This document shows, in pieces, positions 32,215 to 42,068 of a stretch of 64,000 nt of DNA; within the stretch, counting starts at the first letter, position 1; each line of letters begins with the position of its first letter. The DNA lies in NCBI RefSeq assembly GCF_036327755.1, contig NZ_CP109596.1, positions 6,386,001 to 6,450,000 of the forward strand. Direction: 5' to 3'. The position numbers were made by a program, and so were the translations under genes. The stretch is from Nocardia sp. NBC_01503 (lineage in GTDB: Bacteria > Actinomycetota > Actinomycetes > Mycobacteriales > Mycobacteriaceae). Below the pieces are notes generated by a model. The model had not been told where the DNA came from and made no database searches. It saw only the letters and a program-made list of their open reading frames with translations.

Positions 32215-35200
32215 TCACGCCGATCTACTGTGCCTTCCGGACGCCGAGTTCGATTCGATGGTGCGCAAGGCGGATTCGATTCCGGCGATGCGGTCGCCGA
32301 GCAGGCCGAGCGCGCCGATCGCGCGGACCATGGGATCGTCGTCCGCGCTGCCGAGTGCCCGCTCGCGTAGGTACGCCCTCTTCACCTCGGACCATCGCTC
32401 GGCCTGTTCCGCGGTGCGGCGGCCGCGCAGTTCGGCGAGTTTGAGCAAGTTGGATTCGGCTCCGGTGGTGAGGGTTTGGGCTTCGCCGAGGTAATGGTCG
32501 TCGATGAGGGTTTCGAGTTCGGCATCGTTCATGACCGGTACGACGCGTTCGGTGAGGGCGTTCATATTGCGGTAGGAGCCCTGGAGCTGGAACGGGGGTT
32601 CGGTGCGGGAGGCTTCGGCGGTGGCGGCGGAGGCGATGTAGGCGCGGTTCACCGACATCACCACCTCCTGGATGCGCAGTAGTTTGCGCAGTACCGAGGT
32701 GATTTCGGTGAGCTCTGTCGCCGTATAGGGGTGGGTGAGGCGGTCCGCGGTGGCAGGTTCGTCGCCTCGGGCCATGCGCACCAGGACTTCCAGGTCCGCG
32801 CGGTCGCGCGAGGAGATCGGCGCGAGAACGGGATTGGTGGTGAGCGCGTTCTCGAGGTAGCTCAGGGCGAACAGGTCGTCGCGGCCCGAGAGCACATCGC
32901 CGAGGTTCCAGACGTCGGCGCGATTGGCGAGCATATCGGGGATGTGGAAGCGCGTGCCCTGTTCGGTGTACGGGTTCCCGGCCATACACACCGCGAAGCG
33001 TTTGCCGCGCAGATCGTAGGTGCGGGTGTGGCCGTCCCATACGCCCTCCATGCGGCGCTGGCCGTCGCATAGTGAAATGAACTGCTGGAGCAATTCCGGT
33101 GCGGTGTGCTGGATATCGTCCAGGTACAGCAGGACGTTATTGCCGAGCTGCAGTGCGAAATTGATCTTCTCGAGTTCCCGGCGGGCGGTGGCGTTCGGGG
33201 CGTGCGCGGGATCTATCGAGATCACGTCACGGCCGAGGGCGGGGCCGTTGACCTTTACGAGTATCAGCCCGAGCCGTGCGGCCACGTACTCCATGAGCGT
33301 GGTCTTGCCGTATCCGGGTGGTGAGATCAGCAGCAGCAGACCCGAACGGTCCGTGCTGCCCGAATCATCCACGGTGCCGAGCTGTTTCGCCAGATTGTCG
33401 CCGATGAGCGGCAGGTACACCTCGTCGAGCAAGCGGTTGCGAACGAAACCGTTCAGCGCGCGAGGCCGAAACTCGTCCAGCCGCAAGCGATTCCGTGCGT
33501 CGGTCGCCAGCTCGGTGCGGCGGCGCTGGTATGCACGGAAACCCGGAACCCGTTCCAGCCGGAAGCGGCGGCAGCGGGCCAGGATTTCGTCGACCCGGAA
33601 GCTCAACTCCCGCTGTGTGATCCGCGAGTGCGTACCCAGCAGGCCCGGGACCGTGGCGGACAAGGTCGCGGCGGACTCGTAGCGTGGAAACGCGGTTCCG
33701 CACAGCACTATGGCCACCGCTTCGGGCAGGGCGCAGGCCAGCTCCAGCCCGTCGTCCGACTGCTCCAGATAAGCGGTGAGCCAGGCGCGTACGAGTTGGT
33801 ATCGCGTCGTGAGGGCCGCGGCCCCGGCGGATTCCGTGGCGAGCGCGTCCAGGTCGGATTCGAACGCGGTCCACGTGGGTGCGTCGAGGGCTCGGCGAAA
33901 CCGCTCCAGTAGAAGCCTGGCGTCCGACGAGGCGGCGAATCCCGATGCCGATGCCGACAATTCCTCGAAGAGATATTCACCGGCGAGCGCACCGGCGAAA
34001 TCGCCGAATCCGAACGCCTCAGCGAATTCGTCTATGCGGCTCCCCAATTCGACGCATACCCGGTCCACCGCGGCCGTCCGGCCGAAGACGGTGCGCGCAC
34101 GGGCCAGCGAACCGGCGCGCGTGCGCCAGTGGGTGCGCGCCCCCTCGTCGCCGTCGAGGGCGAAGCGCCACCACAGCTGTGCCGCCGCGCGCTCTGCCGC
34201 CGGAAACCGCAGCAGCCCCGCGCCCGGGTACAACCGCAGCACCGCACCGAGAATCGCCGTGGCATCATGGTCGTGCACGCCGCGCTCATATCCCTCGTCG
34301 TAGCGTCCGGCCGCCACCTTGCGCACGAGTTCGGCCAGATCGCCCTCGGTTCCGGCCGCTTCGCGCAGGGCGTCGAGACCTCCGTCGCGTTCGGCCTCGG
34401 CCAGGATCGACATGGCGAGGTGTTCGGCGCGGTACACCTCGGTGGTCTCCGACACCAGCACCTGGGACCAGTACGGGCGGGTGGTGTCGAAGTCGCTGTC
34501 GCGCACCGGCGCTCGGTAGTCGGTACCGGTGATCGTGAACCACATGGTGCCCTCGTGCGGCACCATGGTCAGTTCCACCGGCCGGGTGTCGACCGCGAAC
34601 CGATGGCGGCCCAGGCGAATGCTCTCGCCACCGTCGTCGTAAAGGTCGGCGCGATCGCGCAGCACGCGTCCGGCCTCTTGCCGGGCGGCGCGCAGCCGAC
34701 CCTCCAACTCCTCGGCTCGCACCTGATCGCCGAGTGCGCGCAGGTCCGCGATCGCCGTGCGCAACCGGGTCACCATGGGATCGGAGGCGAACCAGGTGTT
34801 CACTTCGTCGAGCGAGTCCAGCGCGGCGACGCGACGGCCGATCCCGGCCAGAATCCGTTGCGCCGAGGCGGCGATGCGCTCGCCGTGCTGTGCCCGCTCG
34901 TCCAGTAGCGCTTGTTTGCGCGCCGAGAACGCCTCGTACACGTCCTCGCGCTTGGTGCTGAGCCGGTCGGCGAAATCGTCGATCTCACCGAATCGGGTCT
35001 CCAGATTCTCGATGGCCAGCAGCAGGGTCGCCAACTGCTCATCGCAGGCGTCGGGGGAGTCGCAGATCGCGAGCGCGCCGGTGATCGCCTGACCGAGCAG
35101 CGTGAATTCGGCGGCGAAACCCGCGCGTCCTTCCTCGGACGCGAGTTCGCCGCGCCGCGCCTGCACGGTCGCGCGTACCCGGTTGACGCCGGCGAGGACC

Positions 35201-37263
35201 GCACCGATCCGGGTCAGAATGCCGGTTCGGACGGTGGCGTCGGCGATGTCGAGAGCGCCGACGATCTCGGTGACGATTCGCAGCGCGTCGCTTCGCTCGG
35301 TGAGCCGCTGCCGCACCGGTTCGGCGTCGGCGACGGTGGTGATCGCCCCCGCTTGCTCCAGCAGATCGTCGAGCTCACTGTGATAGCCCGTGAAGGCATC
35401 TGCCCCGCTGAGGAATTCGATCGCTTGTCGACCCGCGTCGCCGAGTGCCTCGGTCAGTGCGGCATCGATGGCGGCGATGCGGTCCGTATCGGCGTAGCGC
35501 ATATCGCGCAGTGTCACCAGTTTGCCCTGTGCGCGGTGCAACTCGGCGAGTAGCCGCACCCAGTCGTCGGCGCTGCGTTGTGCGTCGGTGCGGGCACGCC
35601 GGATGAGCGTGGTGGCCTGTTCGGCCGCGGTGTCGACCGCCGCGCTCGCGTGCGCGGTCAGCGCGGTGACCTTCGCGTACTCGTCGAGTACCTGTGCGGC
35701 GGTGCTCCGCAGCTCGTCCAGGGGCGCGGCCGCATCGCCCAGATCCGGTTCGCCGAGCCAGTGATAATGGTCGGCGGCGCGTGTACATGCCGCGATGACG
35801 GCCTCGAAAACCGCCGCGTTGGGCCGCATCTCGTCCACCATGCGGGCCACCGCGAGACAGTCGGAGATGCCGCGCACCAATTCGGCATTACCGACCCGAT
35901 GCAGCGGGCCGCTGCCGACCGGTTGGGCGGCGGCATGGGTATCCGAGACGAACGGTGTGCGCCACACCTGCATCGGATGGACGCGCGTCGGCTCGTCGGA
36001 CAACGCCCGCAGGACCGTCAGGGTGCCCTCATCGAACAGCGCATACCCCTGGCAGGACAGGGGATTGGCGACCTCGGTGCGCACCAGGTTGTAGGGCAGC
36101 AGCAGTGTGCGGCCCGCGGCGCGGGCATGGAAGACGTAGAGCACGTCCTCGCCGTTGCCCGCCCGAATCGTCCGCTCGTACTCGAGGTCGTCGACAACGG
36201 TGTCGAACCGTTTGTGCGCCCCGGTGGCCAGGTAGTAGCCGCCCGGGAAGATGATGCCCTGATCCTCGGGCAGTCGCCGGCACGACTGCCCGATACCGTC
36301 CAGACGGACGACATCCCGGGTGCGAATATTGAAAACCAGATGCCGCCAGTCATTTTCGTTGTATGGGCGCACGCGCAGCAGAATCAGCGGACCGAGCCGG
36401 GCGTAGTGCACGTCCGCGTCGGCCAGACTCTGCAGCGGTTCGTCGACCGGCTCGCTGTACACACCCGCGCCGGACTCGGTGTTGTTCTCCACTTTGATGG
36501 TGAGCGTGCCGCCGAGTGTCTCGACGAACACCTCACCCAGGATCGACAGGTGCGGGTGCCGGCCCAGTACCTGGTCATCGCGGGTGGTCTCGATCCACTC
36601 GAACTCGTGTGCGGGCGGGAACACGTGATCGCGCTCGCCTCGATTGTCCAGGTATCGGATCGACCCGCCGGGGTCGAGTTGCCAGCGCAGCACCCGAATA
36701 TCGCCGGTGCGCTGTCCGGTCTGGAATACCGCGAGCAGCCGACCCTCGACGCGCCGCAATCGCAGCAGCCGGGTCTGGCTGTAATACCGGTAGAGCTCCG
36801 CGAAATCATGCTGGAACCGGGGGTCGTCGAAAAGCCCGGTGGGCTCGGCGGATCGGAATTCGAAGCCGGATGCGTCCCGGTCGCCGCGCGGCGGATCGGC
36901 CCGAGGCGCGAACCGGTGCACCGCGAACACGTCTTCGACGGTTGTTTCCGGACGCGTGCCGACAAAGATGTTGTAGCCGAACACCATTCGGCCATCGGGC
37001 AGCGCGACCACATCGCGCGGCACACAGTTGTTCGCGGTGCGCATGCGCTCGGTGCCGAGCAGGGTCAGCTCCGAACCGCCGAACTCCTCGACTCGCTGCC
37101 GGTTGAGAAGCGCTGCGCGCCGGGCCAATTCGGCGGCATGCTCGGCCAACCTGACGCGCAGGATTTCGTAGGTGCCGGAGTCCAGTGTCGTCTCGGCCGC
37201 GGCCCGGCCGCCGGATTCCCCTCCGATCCGGCGGCCGGTACGCGACTGCATATCGATGCTCAT
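32215..37263 (-). CDS. Giant AAA-type ATPase with coiled-coil, annotated elsewhere as DNA repair ATPase
   Basis: This 1682-residue cytosolic protein has four regions. Residues 1-470 are a beta-rich region with repeated blade-like segments (for example FGYNIFVGTRPETTVEDVFAV). A long helical, coiled-coil-rich region spans about 480-900. A mixed region follows to about 1250. A C-terminal AAA/MoxR-like ATPase has Walker A SPPGYGKTTLMEYVAARLG at about 1312-1330 and a Walker B-like VLLYLDDIQHTAPELLQQF near 1381. Database names such as DNA repair ATPase for this family rest on the ATPase part only. The gene follows the flotillin gene with a four-base ATGA overlap, and an OB-fold membrane protein heads the operon. 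A membrane-microdomain-associated remodelling ATPase is my inference. Confidence 0.8.
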   Translation of the reverse strand: MSIDMQSRTGRRIGGESGGRAAAETTLDSGTYEILRVRLAEHAAELARRAALLNRQRVEEFGGSELTLLGTERMRTANNCVPRDVVALPDGRMVFGYNIFVGTRPETTVEDVFAVHRFAPRADPPRGDRDASGFEFRSAEPTGLFDDPRFQHDFAELYRYYSQTRLLRLRRVEGRLLAVFQTGQRTGDIRVLRWQLDPGGSIRYLDNRGERDHVFPPAHEFEWIETTRDDQVLGRHPHLSILGEVFVETLGGTLTIKVENNTESGAGVYSEPVDEPLQSLADADVHYARLGPLILLRVRPYNENDWRHLVFNIRTRDVVRLDGIGQSCRRLPEDQGIIFPGGYYLATGAHKRFDTVVDDLEYERTIRAGNGEDVLYVFHARAAGRTLLLPYNLVRTEVANPLSCQGYALFDEGTLTVLRALSDEPTRVHPMQVWRTPFVSDTHAAAQPVGSGPLHRVGNAELVRGISDCLAVARMVDEMRPNAAVFEAVIAACTRAADHYHWLGEPDLGDAAAPLDELRSTAAQVLDEYAKVTALTAHASAAVDTAAEQATTLIRRARTDAQRSADDWVRLLAELHRAQGKLVTLRDMRYADTDRIAAIDAALTEALGDAGRQAIEFLSGADAFTGYHSELDDLLEQAGAITTVADAEPVRQRLTERSDALRIVTEIVGALDIADATVRTGILTRIGAVLAGVNRVRATVQARRGELASEEGRAGFAAEFTLLGQAITGALAICDSPDACDEQLATLLLAIENLETRFGEIDDFADRLSTKREDVYEAFSARKQALLDERAQHGERIAASAQRILAGIGRRVAALDSLDEVNTWFASDPMVTRLRTAIADLRALGDQVRAEELEGRLRAARQEAGRVLRDRADLYDDGGESIRLGRHRFAVDTRPVELTMVPHEGTMWFTITGTDYRAPVRDSDFDTTRPYWSQVLVSETTEVYRAEHLAMSILAEAERDGGLDALREAAGTEGDLAELVRKVAAGRYDEGYERGVHDHDATAILGAVLRLYPGAGLLRFPAAERAAAQLWWRFALDGDEGARTHWRTRAGSLARARTVFGRTAAVDRVCVELGSRIDEFAEAFGFGDFAGALAGEYLFEELSASASGFAASSDARLLLERFRRALDAPTWTAFESDLDALATESAGAAALTTRYQLVRAWLTAYLEQSDDGLELACALPEAVAIVLCGTAFPRYESAATLSATVPGLLGTHSRITQRELSFRVDEILARCRRFRLERVPGFRAYQRRRTELATDARNRLRLDEFRPRALNGFVRNRLLDEVYLPLIGDNLAKQLGTVDDSGSTDRSGLLLLISPPGYGKTTLMEYVAARLGLILVKVNGPALGRDVISIDPAHAPNATARRELEKINFALQLGNNVLLYLDDIQHTAPELLQQFISLCDGQRRMEGVWDGHTRTYDLRGKRFAVCMAGNPYTEQGTRFHIPDMLANRADVWNLGDVLSGRDDLFALSYLENALTTNPVLAPISSRDRADLEVLVRMARGDEPATADRLTHPYTATELTEITSVLRKLLRIQEVVMSVNRAYIASAATAEASRTEPPFQLQGSYRNMNALTERVVPVMNDAELETLIDDHYLGEAQTLTTGAESNLLKLAELRGRRTAEQAERWSEVKRAYLRERALGSADDDPMVRAIGALGLLGDRIAGIESALRTIESNSASGRHSRSA

Positions 37264-39113
37264 TTGACCGTGACCCGCTCGCCGTCACCGGAACCGTTGC
37301 GCCCGGCCAACTTTCCGATGAGCGCGGTCGCCGCGGTCTTACCGACCTCGGAATTCCCGATCAGCTGATCGAGCCCCTTGCCCAGGCCGATGGAACCGAC
37401 AATCCGATCAAGGAAGACCGAATCGCCGCCGACGATATCGATATTCGCCTTCGCCAGCCCGGCGGACAGCACCGTGGCCTGTGCCGCGGCGATCTCCCGG
37501 TGCGCGTTGACCTTCGCCAGTTCGACCTCCTTCTCCGACTCCAGCCGCAGCCGGTACTCCTCGTGCTCGCGGGTGGCGTCGTCCAGGGCCGCCATGGCTG
37601 CGGCCTTGTCCCGCAACCCTTCCGCCTCGCCCTTGAGCTTCTCGCGCAGGGTTTCGGCCTGGACCAGACCCTTCTCCCGCAGTGCGCTCGCCTCGGCGCG
37701 GCCCATCTTCTCGACGGCGTCGGCTTCGCGTTCCTTGACCTGCGCCTGCCCGAGCCCGTAGGCGGCGGACTCGGCCTGGGATGCCTCGGCGAGCCGAATC
37801 TTGGCCTGCGCCCGCATATCGGCGCTGCGCTGATCGGCCTCGGCCAAGGTCAGCGCTTCCTTCGCCTTGAACTTGGCCGCGGCCTCCGCCGCCTCGGCCG
37901 CCTTGATGTCCTTGACCAGATGTTCCTGCGCCTGCGCCTCGGCGCGAATGATGATGGCCTGCCGCTCCCGTTCGGCGGCCTCCACCGCGCGCAGCCGGTT
38001 GATCTGCTCTTCCTGCTCGGCGACGGTCTTGTCCACCGCCACGCGTTCCCGCACCACCTCGGCGACGGTGCGCTTCTCGGTCTCGACCTCGCGATCGGCG
38101 GCGATGCGCGCCAACTCCACCTCGCGATCGCGGGCGGTGACCTCGAGCAGCCGGTCCTTCTCGATGCGCTCGGATTCGACGGCTATCACGCGTTCGCGGT
38201 TCTTCTCCGCGACCGCGATCTCGCGGCCCGCGTTCTGCTCCTGAATGCCCAGGGCCTCCTCGGTCCGCAGGTGCGCGGTCTGCGAGCGCAGCCGTTCTTC
38301 GGCTTGTACGCGGGCGATCTCGGCCTCTTCGCGGGCGCGGGTGGTCTCCACTTCGCGCTTCTGCCGATTCTCGGCGTCGGCCTGCTGACGCTCCAACTCC
38401 AGCACCGCTTCGCGCGCCTGGACGTTCTGGCGGGTGATCTCCTTCTCCTCGTGGCGGCGGAACTCGTTGGTGCGCACGTGTTCCACGGCGGTCAGTTCGG
38501 TGATCTTGCGAATACCCTGGGCGTCCAGGATGTTCTGCGCGTCGAGCTGGTTCAGCGGTGTCTGCTCCAGATGGTCGATGGCGGCGTCCTCGAGGCTGTA
38601 GCCATTGAGGTCGGTGCCGATGACCGCGATGATGCGATCACGGAACTCGTGCCGCTGGGTGTAGAGATCGACGAAATCCAGGTGTTTGCCGACCGTCTTG
38701 AGCGCCTCGGAGAACTTGGCGGCGAACAACTCCTGCAGCGTGGCCTGATCGCTGGCGCGGGTGGTGCCGATGGCCTGGGCCACCTTGATGACATCCTCGA
38801 CGGTCTTGTTCACCCGCACGAAGAAGGTGATGCGGATATCGGCGCGAATATTGTCCCGGCAGATGAGCCCATCGCGGCCGACGCGGGCGATCTCGATGGT
38901 CTTGACCGAGATGTCCATATATTCGGCCTTGTGCAGCACCGGCAGCACGACCGCGCCGGTGAAGGTGACATCGACCCGCCGCATCTTCGAAATGATCAGG
39001 GCGCGGCCCTGTTCCACCTTTTTGAACAGACTGCTGACAATGAGTGTGACGGCGATCGCGAGCAGTAGCGCGACGGCCAGCAGGACACCGAGTCCAATGG
39101 CGATGGTAGACAT
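37260..39113 (-). CDS. Flotillin/YqiK-like SPFH-domain protein
   Basis: This 617-residue protein has an N-terminal hydrophobic anchor (residues 1-28, ending before a KKVEQGRALI stretch) and an SPFH/Band-7 domain at about 30-210 (MDISVKTIEIARVGRDGLIC, ADIRITFFVRVNKTVEDVIK). A very long Glu/Ala/Arg-rich coiled coil runs from about 220 to 560, followed by a Gly-rich tail. Flotillins scaffold membrane microdomains and influence fluidity and protein assembly. The ATG at 39113 overlaps the stop of the OB-fold gene by one base (TGATG), and its own stop overlaps the giant ATPase start by four. The three proteins are therefore made together, as in yqiJ-yqiK operons with an added ATPase. Confidence 0.9.
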   Translation of the reverse strand: MSTIAIGLGVLLAVALLLAIAVTLIVSSLFKKVEQGRALIISKMRRVDVTFTGAVVLPVLHKAEYMDISVKTIEIARVGRDGLICRDNIRADIRITFFVRVNKTVEDVIKVAQAIGTTRASDQATLQELFAAKFSEALKTVGKHLDFVDLYTQRHEFRDRIIAVIGTDLNGYSLEDAAIDHLEQTPLNQLDAQNILDAQGIRKITELTAVEHVRTNEFRRHEEKEITRQNVQAREAVLELERQQADAENRQKREVETTRAREEAEIARVQAEERLRSQTAHLRTEEALGIQEQNAGREIAVAEKNRERVIAVESERIEKDRLLEVTARDREVELARIAADREVETEKRTVAEVVRERVAVDKTVAEQEEQINRLRAVEAAERERQAIIIRAEAQAQEHLVKDIKAAEAAEAAAKFKAKEALTLAEADQRSADMRAQAKIRLAEASQAESAAYGLGQAQVKEREADAVEKMGRAEASALREKGLVQAETLREKLKGEAEGLRDKAAAMAALDDATREHEEYRLRLESEKEVELAKVNAHREIAAAQATVLSAGLAKANIDIVGGDSVFLDRIVGSIGLGKGLDQLIGNSEVGKTAATALIGKLAGRNGSGDGERVTVK

Positions 39114-39733
39114 CAAATCCCCTCCAGTGGGGCCACCCAGAACGTCTCGGTGGCCGGGTCATAGTCGTAGACGACGGCTGAAACACCGTGTGCGAGTGGT
39201 GTTTCAGCGGAATGTTCGGCGGTCTGGCGCACCTGGATGACGGCAGCGGAACCGTCCTGCGAAATCAGTTCGGCCTGACCGAAATTCGGGCCGACGTGGC
39301 CGGTGCGGATGACGCACACGCGGCCGACGAGGCTGCCGCGAGTGGGCGGTGCGGCGGCGGCGAACACCCCGCGCAGCGGAATCACCAGCGCTCGCACCGC
39401 CGCGACCGCGGCGAGGAAGGCGACGATCAATACCGCGCAACCGGCGAAAGCGCCCGCGGCACCGGTGAGATGCAGTCGGCCCGTGAGCGTCGAGCCGGCC
39501 AGGCACAGAAACCAGGTCAGTGCGATGAGCGCCGACACTGTGATCGTGACCGGGACACCCCCGAGTCCCCACCGGTCGTGTAGACCGGGAATCGTTGCGT
39601 CGGAGTCAGTTTCGAAGAGGTCGTGATCGATCGCACCGGCCAGGGACACCAGCCAGTACACGATCACGACAATCAGCGCGAAGCTGAAGACAACGGTGGG
39701 GAAAGTGAGTGTCGCGGTGAGGAATTCACGCAT
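39113..39733 (-). CDS. NfeD/YqiJ-like membrane protein with OB-fold
   Basis: This 206-residue membrane protein has an N-terminal TM segment (FPTVVFSFALIVVIVYWLVS), a loop, two more TM segments near 65-115 and a C-terminal beta-barrel at about 135-206 (GSLVGRVCVIRTGHVGPNFG, QAELISQDGSAAVIQVRQTA). This is the YqiJ/NfeD arrangement that accompanies flotillins. The OB-like domain faces the cytosol or periplasm and is thought to bind the flotillin scaffold. It heads the operon OB-fold protein, flotillin, giant ATPase. An upstream GTG at 39742 is an alternative start. The composite leader element (copy B) lies 77-151 nt upstream. Confidence 0.85.
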   Translation of the reverse strand: MREFLTATLTFPTVVFSFALIVVIVYWLVSLAGAIDHDLFETDSDATIPGLHDRWGLGGVPVTITVSALIALTWFLCLAGSTLTGRLHLTGAAGAFAGCAVLIVAFLAAVAAVRALVIPLRGVFAAAAPPTRGSLVGRVCVIRTGHVGPNFGQAELISQDGSAAVIQVRQTAEHSAETPLAHGVSAVVYDYDPATETFWVAPLEGI

Positions 39734-39810
39734 GCCCGGCACGAGCCGGGTGGAAACGGACGCGCAGCGGCGAGAGTTGTATCACGAGAGACTCCATCGG
39801 TCGTTCCACC

Positions 39811-39884
39811 GCAATCCACACAGCGGCGGATTGCGTGCCGACCAGACTTCCCGGCTCTCCTTGCCCGTAAGAATGCCGTAAAGA
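39811..39884 (-). ncRNA. Three-copy composite leader element, copy B
   Basis: On the minus strand the order is TCTTTACGGCA (39884-39874) and TTCTTACGGGC (39873-39863) as 11-bp direct repeats, then 7 nt, then the invariant GCCGGGAAGTCTGGTCGGC (39855-39837). Two nt later comes a perfect 7-bp hairpin, GCAATCC/GGATTGC with a 10-nt loop (39834-39811). The hairpin sequence differs from copies A and C but the pairing is kept. The flotillin operon starts 77 nt downstream at 39733. Confidence 0.72.
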
Positions 39885-39986
39885 CCGTTCCCGGGCAAGT
39901 CGAATAACCGCACCGGCGCGTCGCCCGTTCGAGCTGGGATTGTCGGCGTGGCAGGCGATTCCGGGCACGGCGTTGCCGAGTTCCGG

Positions 39987-40406
39987 TCAGTCCTGATCGG
40001 CCGTCGGCACCCGCGTGCGAGCAGCAAGCAACTCGGCGAACTCCTCGGCATAGGCCAGTTGGCGGCGCAACCGTTCCGCGCTGTCGCCGGCCTTGGCCCC
40101 GCACTCGCGCAGGAACGCCCGGGCTTCGGTCCGCTCCGCCGTGGTCGTGGTGCGATCGTCGAGGATGTCGACGGCATCGAGGAGCGACTTCATCTCCGCG
40201 AGGGTGAAACCGAGTGGCTTCATACGGCGGATGACCAGTAGCCGGTCCACATCCGCCTCGGTATAGAGCCGGAACCCGCCGGCCGAGCGGGCCGACGGCT
40301 GTACCAGCCCGACCTCGTCATAGTGACGAATCGTCTTGAGTGACAGCTCGGTTCGCTCGGCCACCTGGCCGATCTGCAAGTAGCGCGCTCCGAAATCGGT
40401 ACCCAT
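39987..40406 (-). CDS. MerR-family regulator, partner of the SulP transporter
   Basis: This 139-residue MerR protein has a helix-turn-helix and wing at residues 10-78 (LQIGQVAERTELSLKTIRHY, DEVGLVQPSARSAGGFRLYT) followed by the coiled-coil dimer helix. The effector end has a single Cys (FLRECGAK) and no metal-binding Cys pair, so a metal sensor is unlikely. It is encoded one base after the stop of the SulP gene on the same strand, forming a two-gene operon. A 7-6-7 inverted repeat at 42069-42088 inside a promoter-like region is the likely target, implying control of SulP expression and of itself. Confidence 0.87.
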   Translation of the reverse strand: MGTDFGARYLQIGQVAERTELSLKTIRHYDEVGLVQPSARSAGGFRLYTEADVDRLLVIRRMKPLGFTLAEMKSLLDAVDILDDRTTTTAERTEARAFLRECGAKAGDSAERLRRQLAYAEEFAELLAARTRVPTADQD

Positions 40407-40407
40407 G

Positions 40408-41919
40408 TCAGTGCGCGGCCAGGTGACCGGAGAGGCGTTCGCGGCGGGCTTCGGACGCCGCGTTGAGGCCGATGATCTCCACGTTCTTGCCCTTGGCGGC
40501 GTATTTGGTGGTGATGGCGTCGAGCGTGGCCACGGTGGAGGCGTCCCAGATGTGCGCCTCGGACATATCGATGATCACGTTGGCGGGATCGCTCGCATAG
40601 TCGAACTGATAGACCAGGTCATTGCTGGAGGCGAAGAACAGTTCACCCCGGACCTTGTACACCCGGGTGTCGATCTCGCCGTCGTGATCGGCGTCGGACT
40701 CGGACACCTTGTCGACCTCGGTGAAGTGCGCGACCCGGTGCGCGAAGGCGACCATGGCGGTGAGCACCCCGGCGATGACGCCGTAGGCGAGGTTGTGCGT
40801 GGCGACGGTGACCGCGACCGTCACCAGCATGACCGTGGTCTCGGCGATCGGCATGCGCCGCAGGGTTTTCGGCGCGATCGAATGCCAGTCCAGGGTGCCT
40901 GCCGACACCATGATCATCACCGCGACCAGTGCGGCCATCGGGATGCGCGCGACCAGCCCGCCCAGGCCGACCACCAGGATCAGCAGGAACACACCGGCCA
41001 AGAAGGTGGAGATGCGGGTGCGAGCTCCGGAGACCTTCACGTTGATCATGGTCTGGCCGATCATGGCGCAACCGCCCATCCCGCCGAAGAATCCGGTCAC
41101 GATATTGGCGATGCCCTGCCCCCAACCCTCACGGGTCTTATCGGAGTGGGTGTCGGTGATGTCGTCGACCAGCTTCGCGGTCATCAGCGATTCCAACAGT
41201 CCGACGAGCGCCATCGCCAGCGCGTAGGGCGCGATGATCTGCAGCGTCCCCAGATTCAGCGGCACGTCCGGAATCAGCAGCGCGGGCAGGCTGGACGGAA
41301 GTTCGCCCTCGTCACCGACATTGGGCACATTCAGGGCGAACATCATGGTGACCGCGGTGAGCGCCACGATCGCGACCAGGGGTGCGGGCACAGCGGTGGT
41401 CAGCTTGGGCAGCAGCACCATCACGGCCAGGCCGATCGCCACCATGGGGTACACCAGCCACGGCACCCCGAACAGATGCGGCACCTGCGCCAGGAAGATC
41501 AGGATCGCCAGGGCGTTGACGAATCCGACCATGACACTGCGCGGAATGAACCGCATCAGCTTGGCCACCCCCGCCACGCTCAACACGATCTGCAGTACCC
41601 CGGCCAGAATCACCGTGGCCACCAGATAGTTCAGCCCGTGCTCGCGCACCAGCGGCGCGATCACCAGCGCCACCGCACCGGTCGCCGCGGAGATCATCGC
41701 CGGACGGCCGCCGGCGATGGCGATGGTCACCGCCATGGTGAACGAGGCGAACAACCCGACTCGCGGATCCACCCCGGCGATGATCGAGAACGAGATCGCC
41801 TCCGGGATCAGCGCCAGCGCGACGACCAGACCCGCGAGGGTTTCGATCCGCAGCCGTTTCGGGCTGCGCAGCGCGGCCAGCACCGAGGTGTCGGTGGGTC
41901 GGTGCGTTGTCGACGCCAT
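40408..41919 (-). CDS. SulP-family anion transporter with STAS domain
   Basis: This 503-residue transporter has about ten to twelve TM segments. The SulP signature region ALIPEAISFSIIAGVDPRVG lies at about 36-55, with GGMGGCAMIGQTMINVKVSG near 270. A cytosolic STAS domain covers about 400-495, including IIDMSEAHIWDASTVATLDA. SulP proteins carry sulfate, bicarbonate or other anions, often with Na+ or H+; the cargo cannot be read from sequence. The ATG at 41919 follows GGAGAACCC. Together with the downstream MerR gene it forms an operon that starts from a MerR-type promoter about 150 bp upstream. Confidence 0.9.
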   Translation of the reverse strand: MASTTHRPTDTSVLAALRSPKRLRIETLAGLVVALALIPEAISFSIIAGVDPRVGLFASFTMAVTIAIAGGRPAMISAATGAVALVIAPLVREHGLNYLVATVILAGVLQIVLSVAGVAKLMRFIPRSVMVGFVNALAILIFLAQVPHLFGVPWLVYPMVAIGLAVMVLLPKLTTAVPAPLVAIVALTAVTMMFALNVPNVGDEGELPSSLPALLIPDVPLNLGTLQIIAPYALAMALVGLLESLMTAKLVDDITDTHSDKTREGWGQGIANIVTGFFGGMGGCAMIGQTMINVKVSGARTRISTFLAGVFLLILVVGLGGLVARIPMAALVAVMIMVSAGTLDWHSIAPKTLRRMPIAETTVMLVTVAVTVATHNLAYGVIAGVLTAMVAFAHRVAHFTEVDKVSESDADHDGEIDTRVYKVRGELFFASSNDLVYQFDYASDPANVIIDMSEAHIWDASTVATLDAITTKYAAKGKNVEIIGLNAASEARRERLSGHLAAH

Positions 41920-42068
41920 GGGTTCTCCGTCCGTCGAGCGCATGGGCGCACCCGGCGAACGGGCGTCCGCCGGTGAGTTGAAAGGAAGCCGAGCGAGCGA
42001 CCATCACGGGGGAGGGGTATATCCGCGGCGCGGATACCGAAGGCCAGCAATCGTTCAGCGAAACGACC

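Noticed and set aside
35578..39068. Plus-strand frames of about 600 codons opposite the giant ATPase and flotillin genes
   Set aside because: No recognisable domain; overlap with well-supported, translationally coupled genes.
40405..41976. 523-codon plus-strand frame opposite the SulP gene
   Set aside because: His/Gln/Asp/Arg-rich translation is a typical antisense artefact of a membrane-protein gene.
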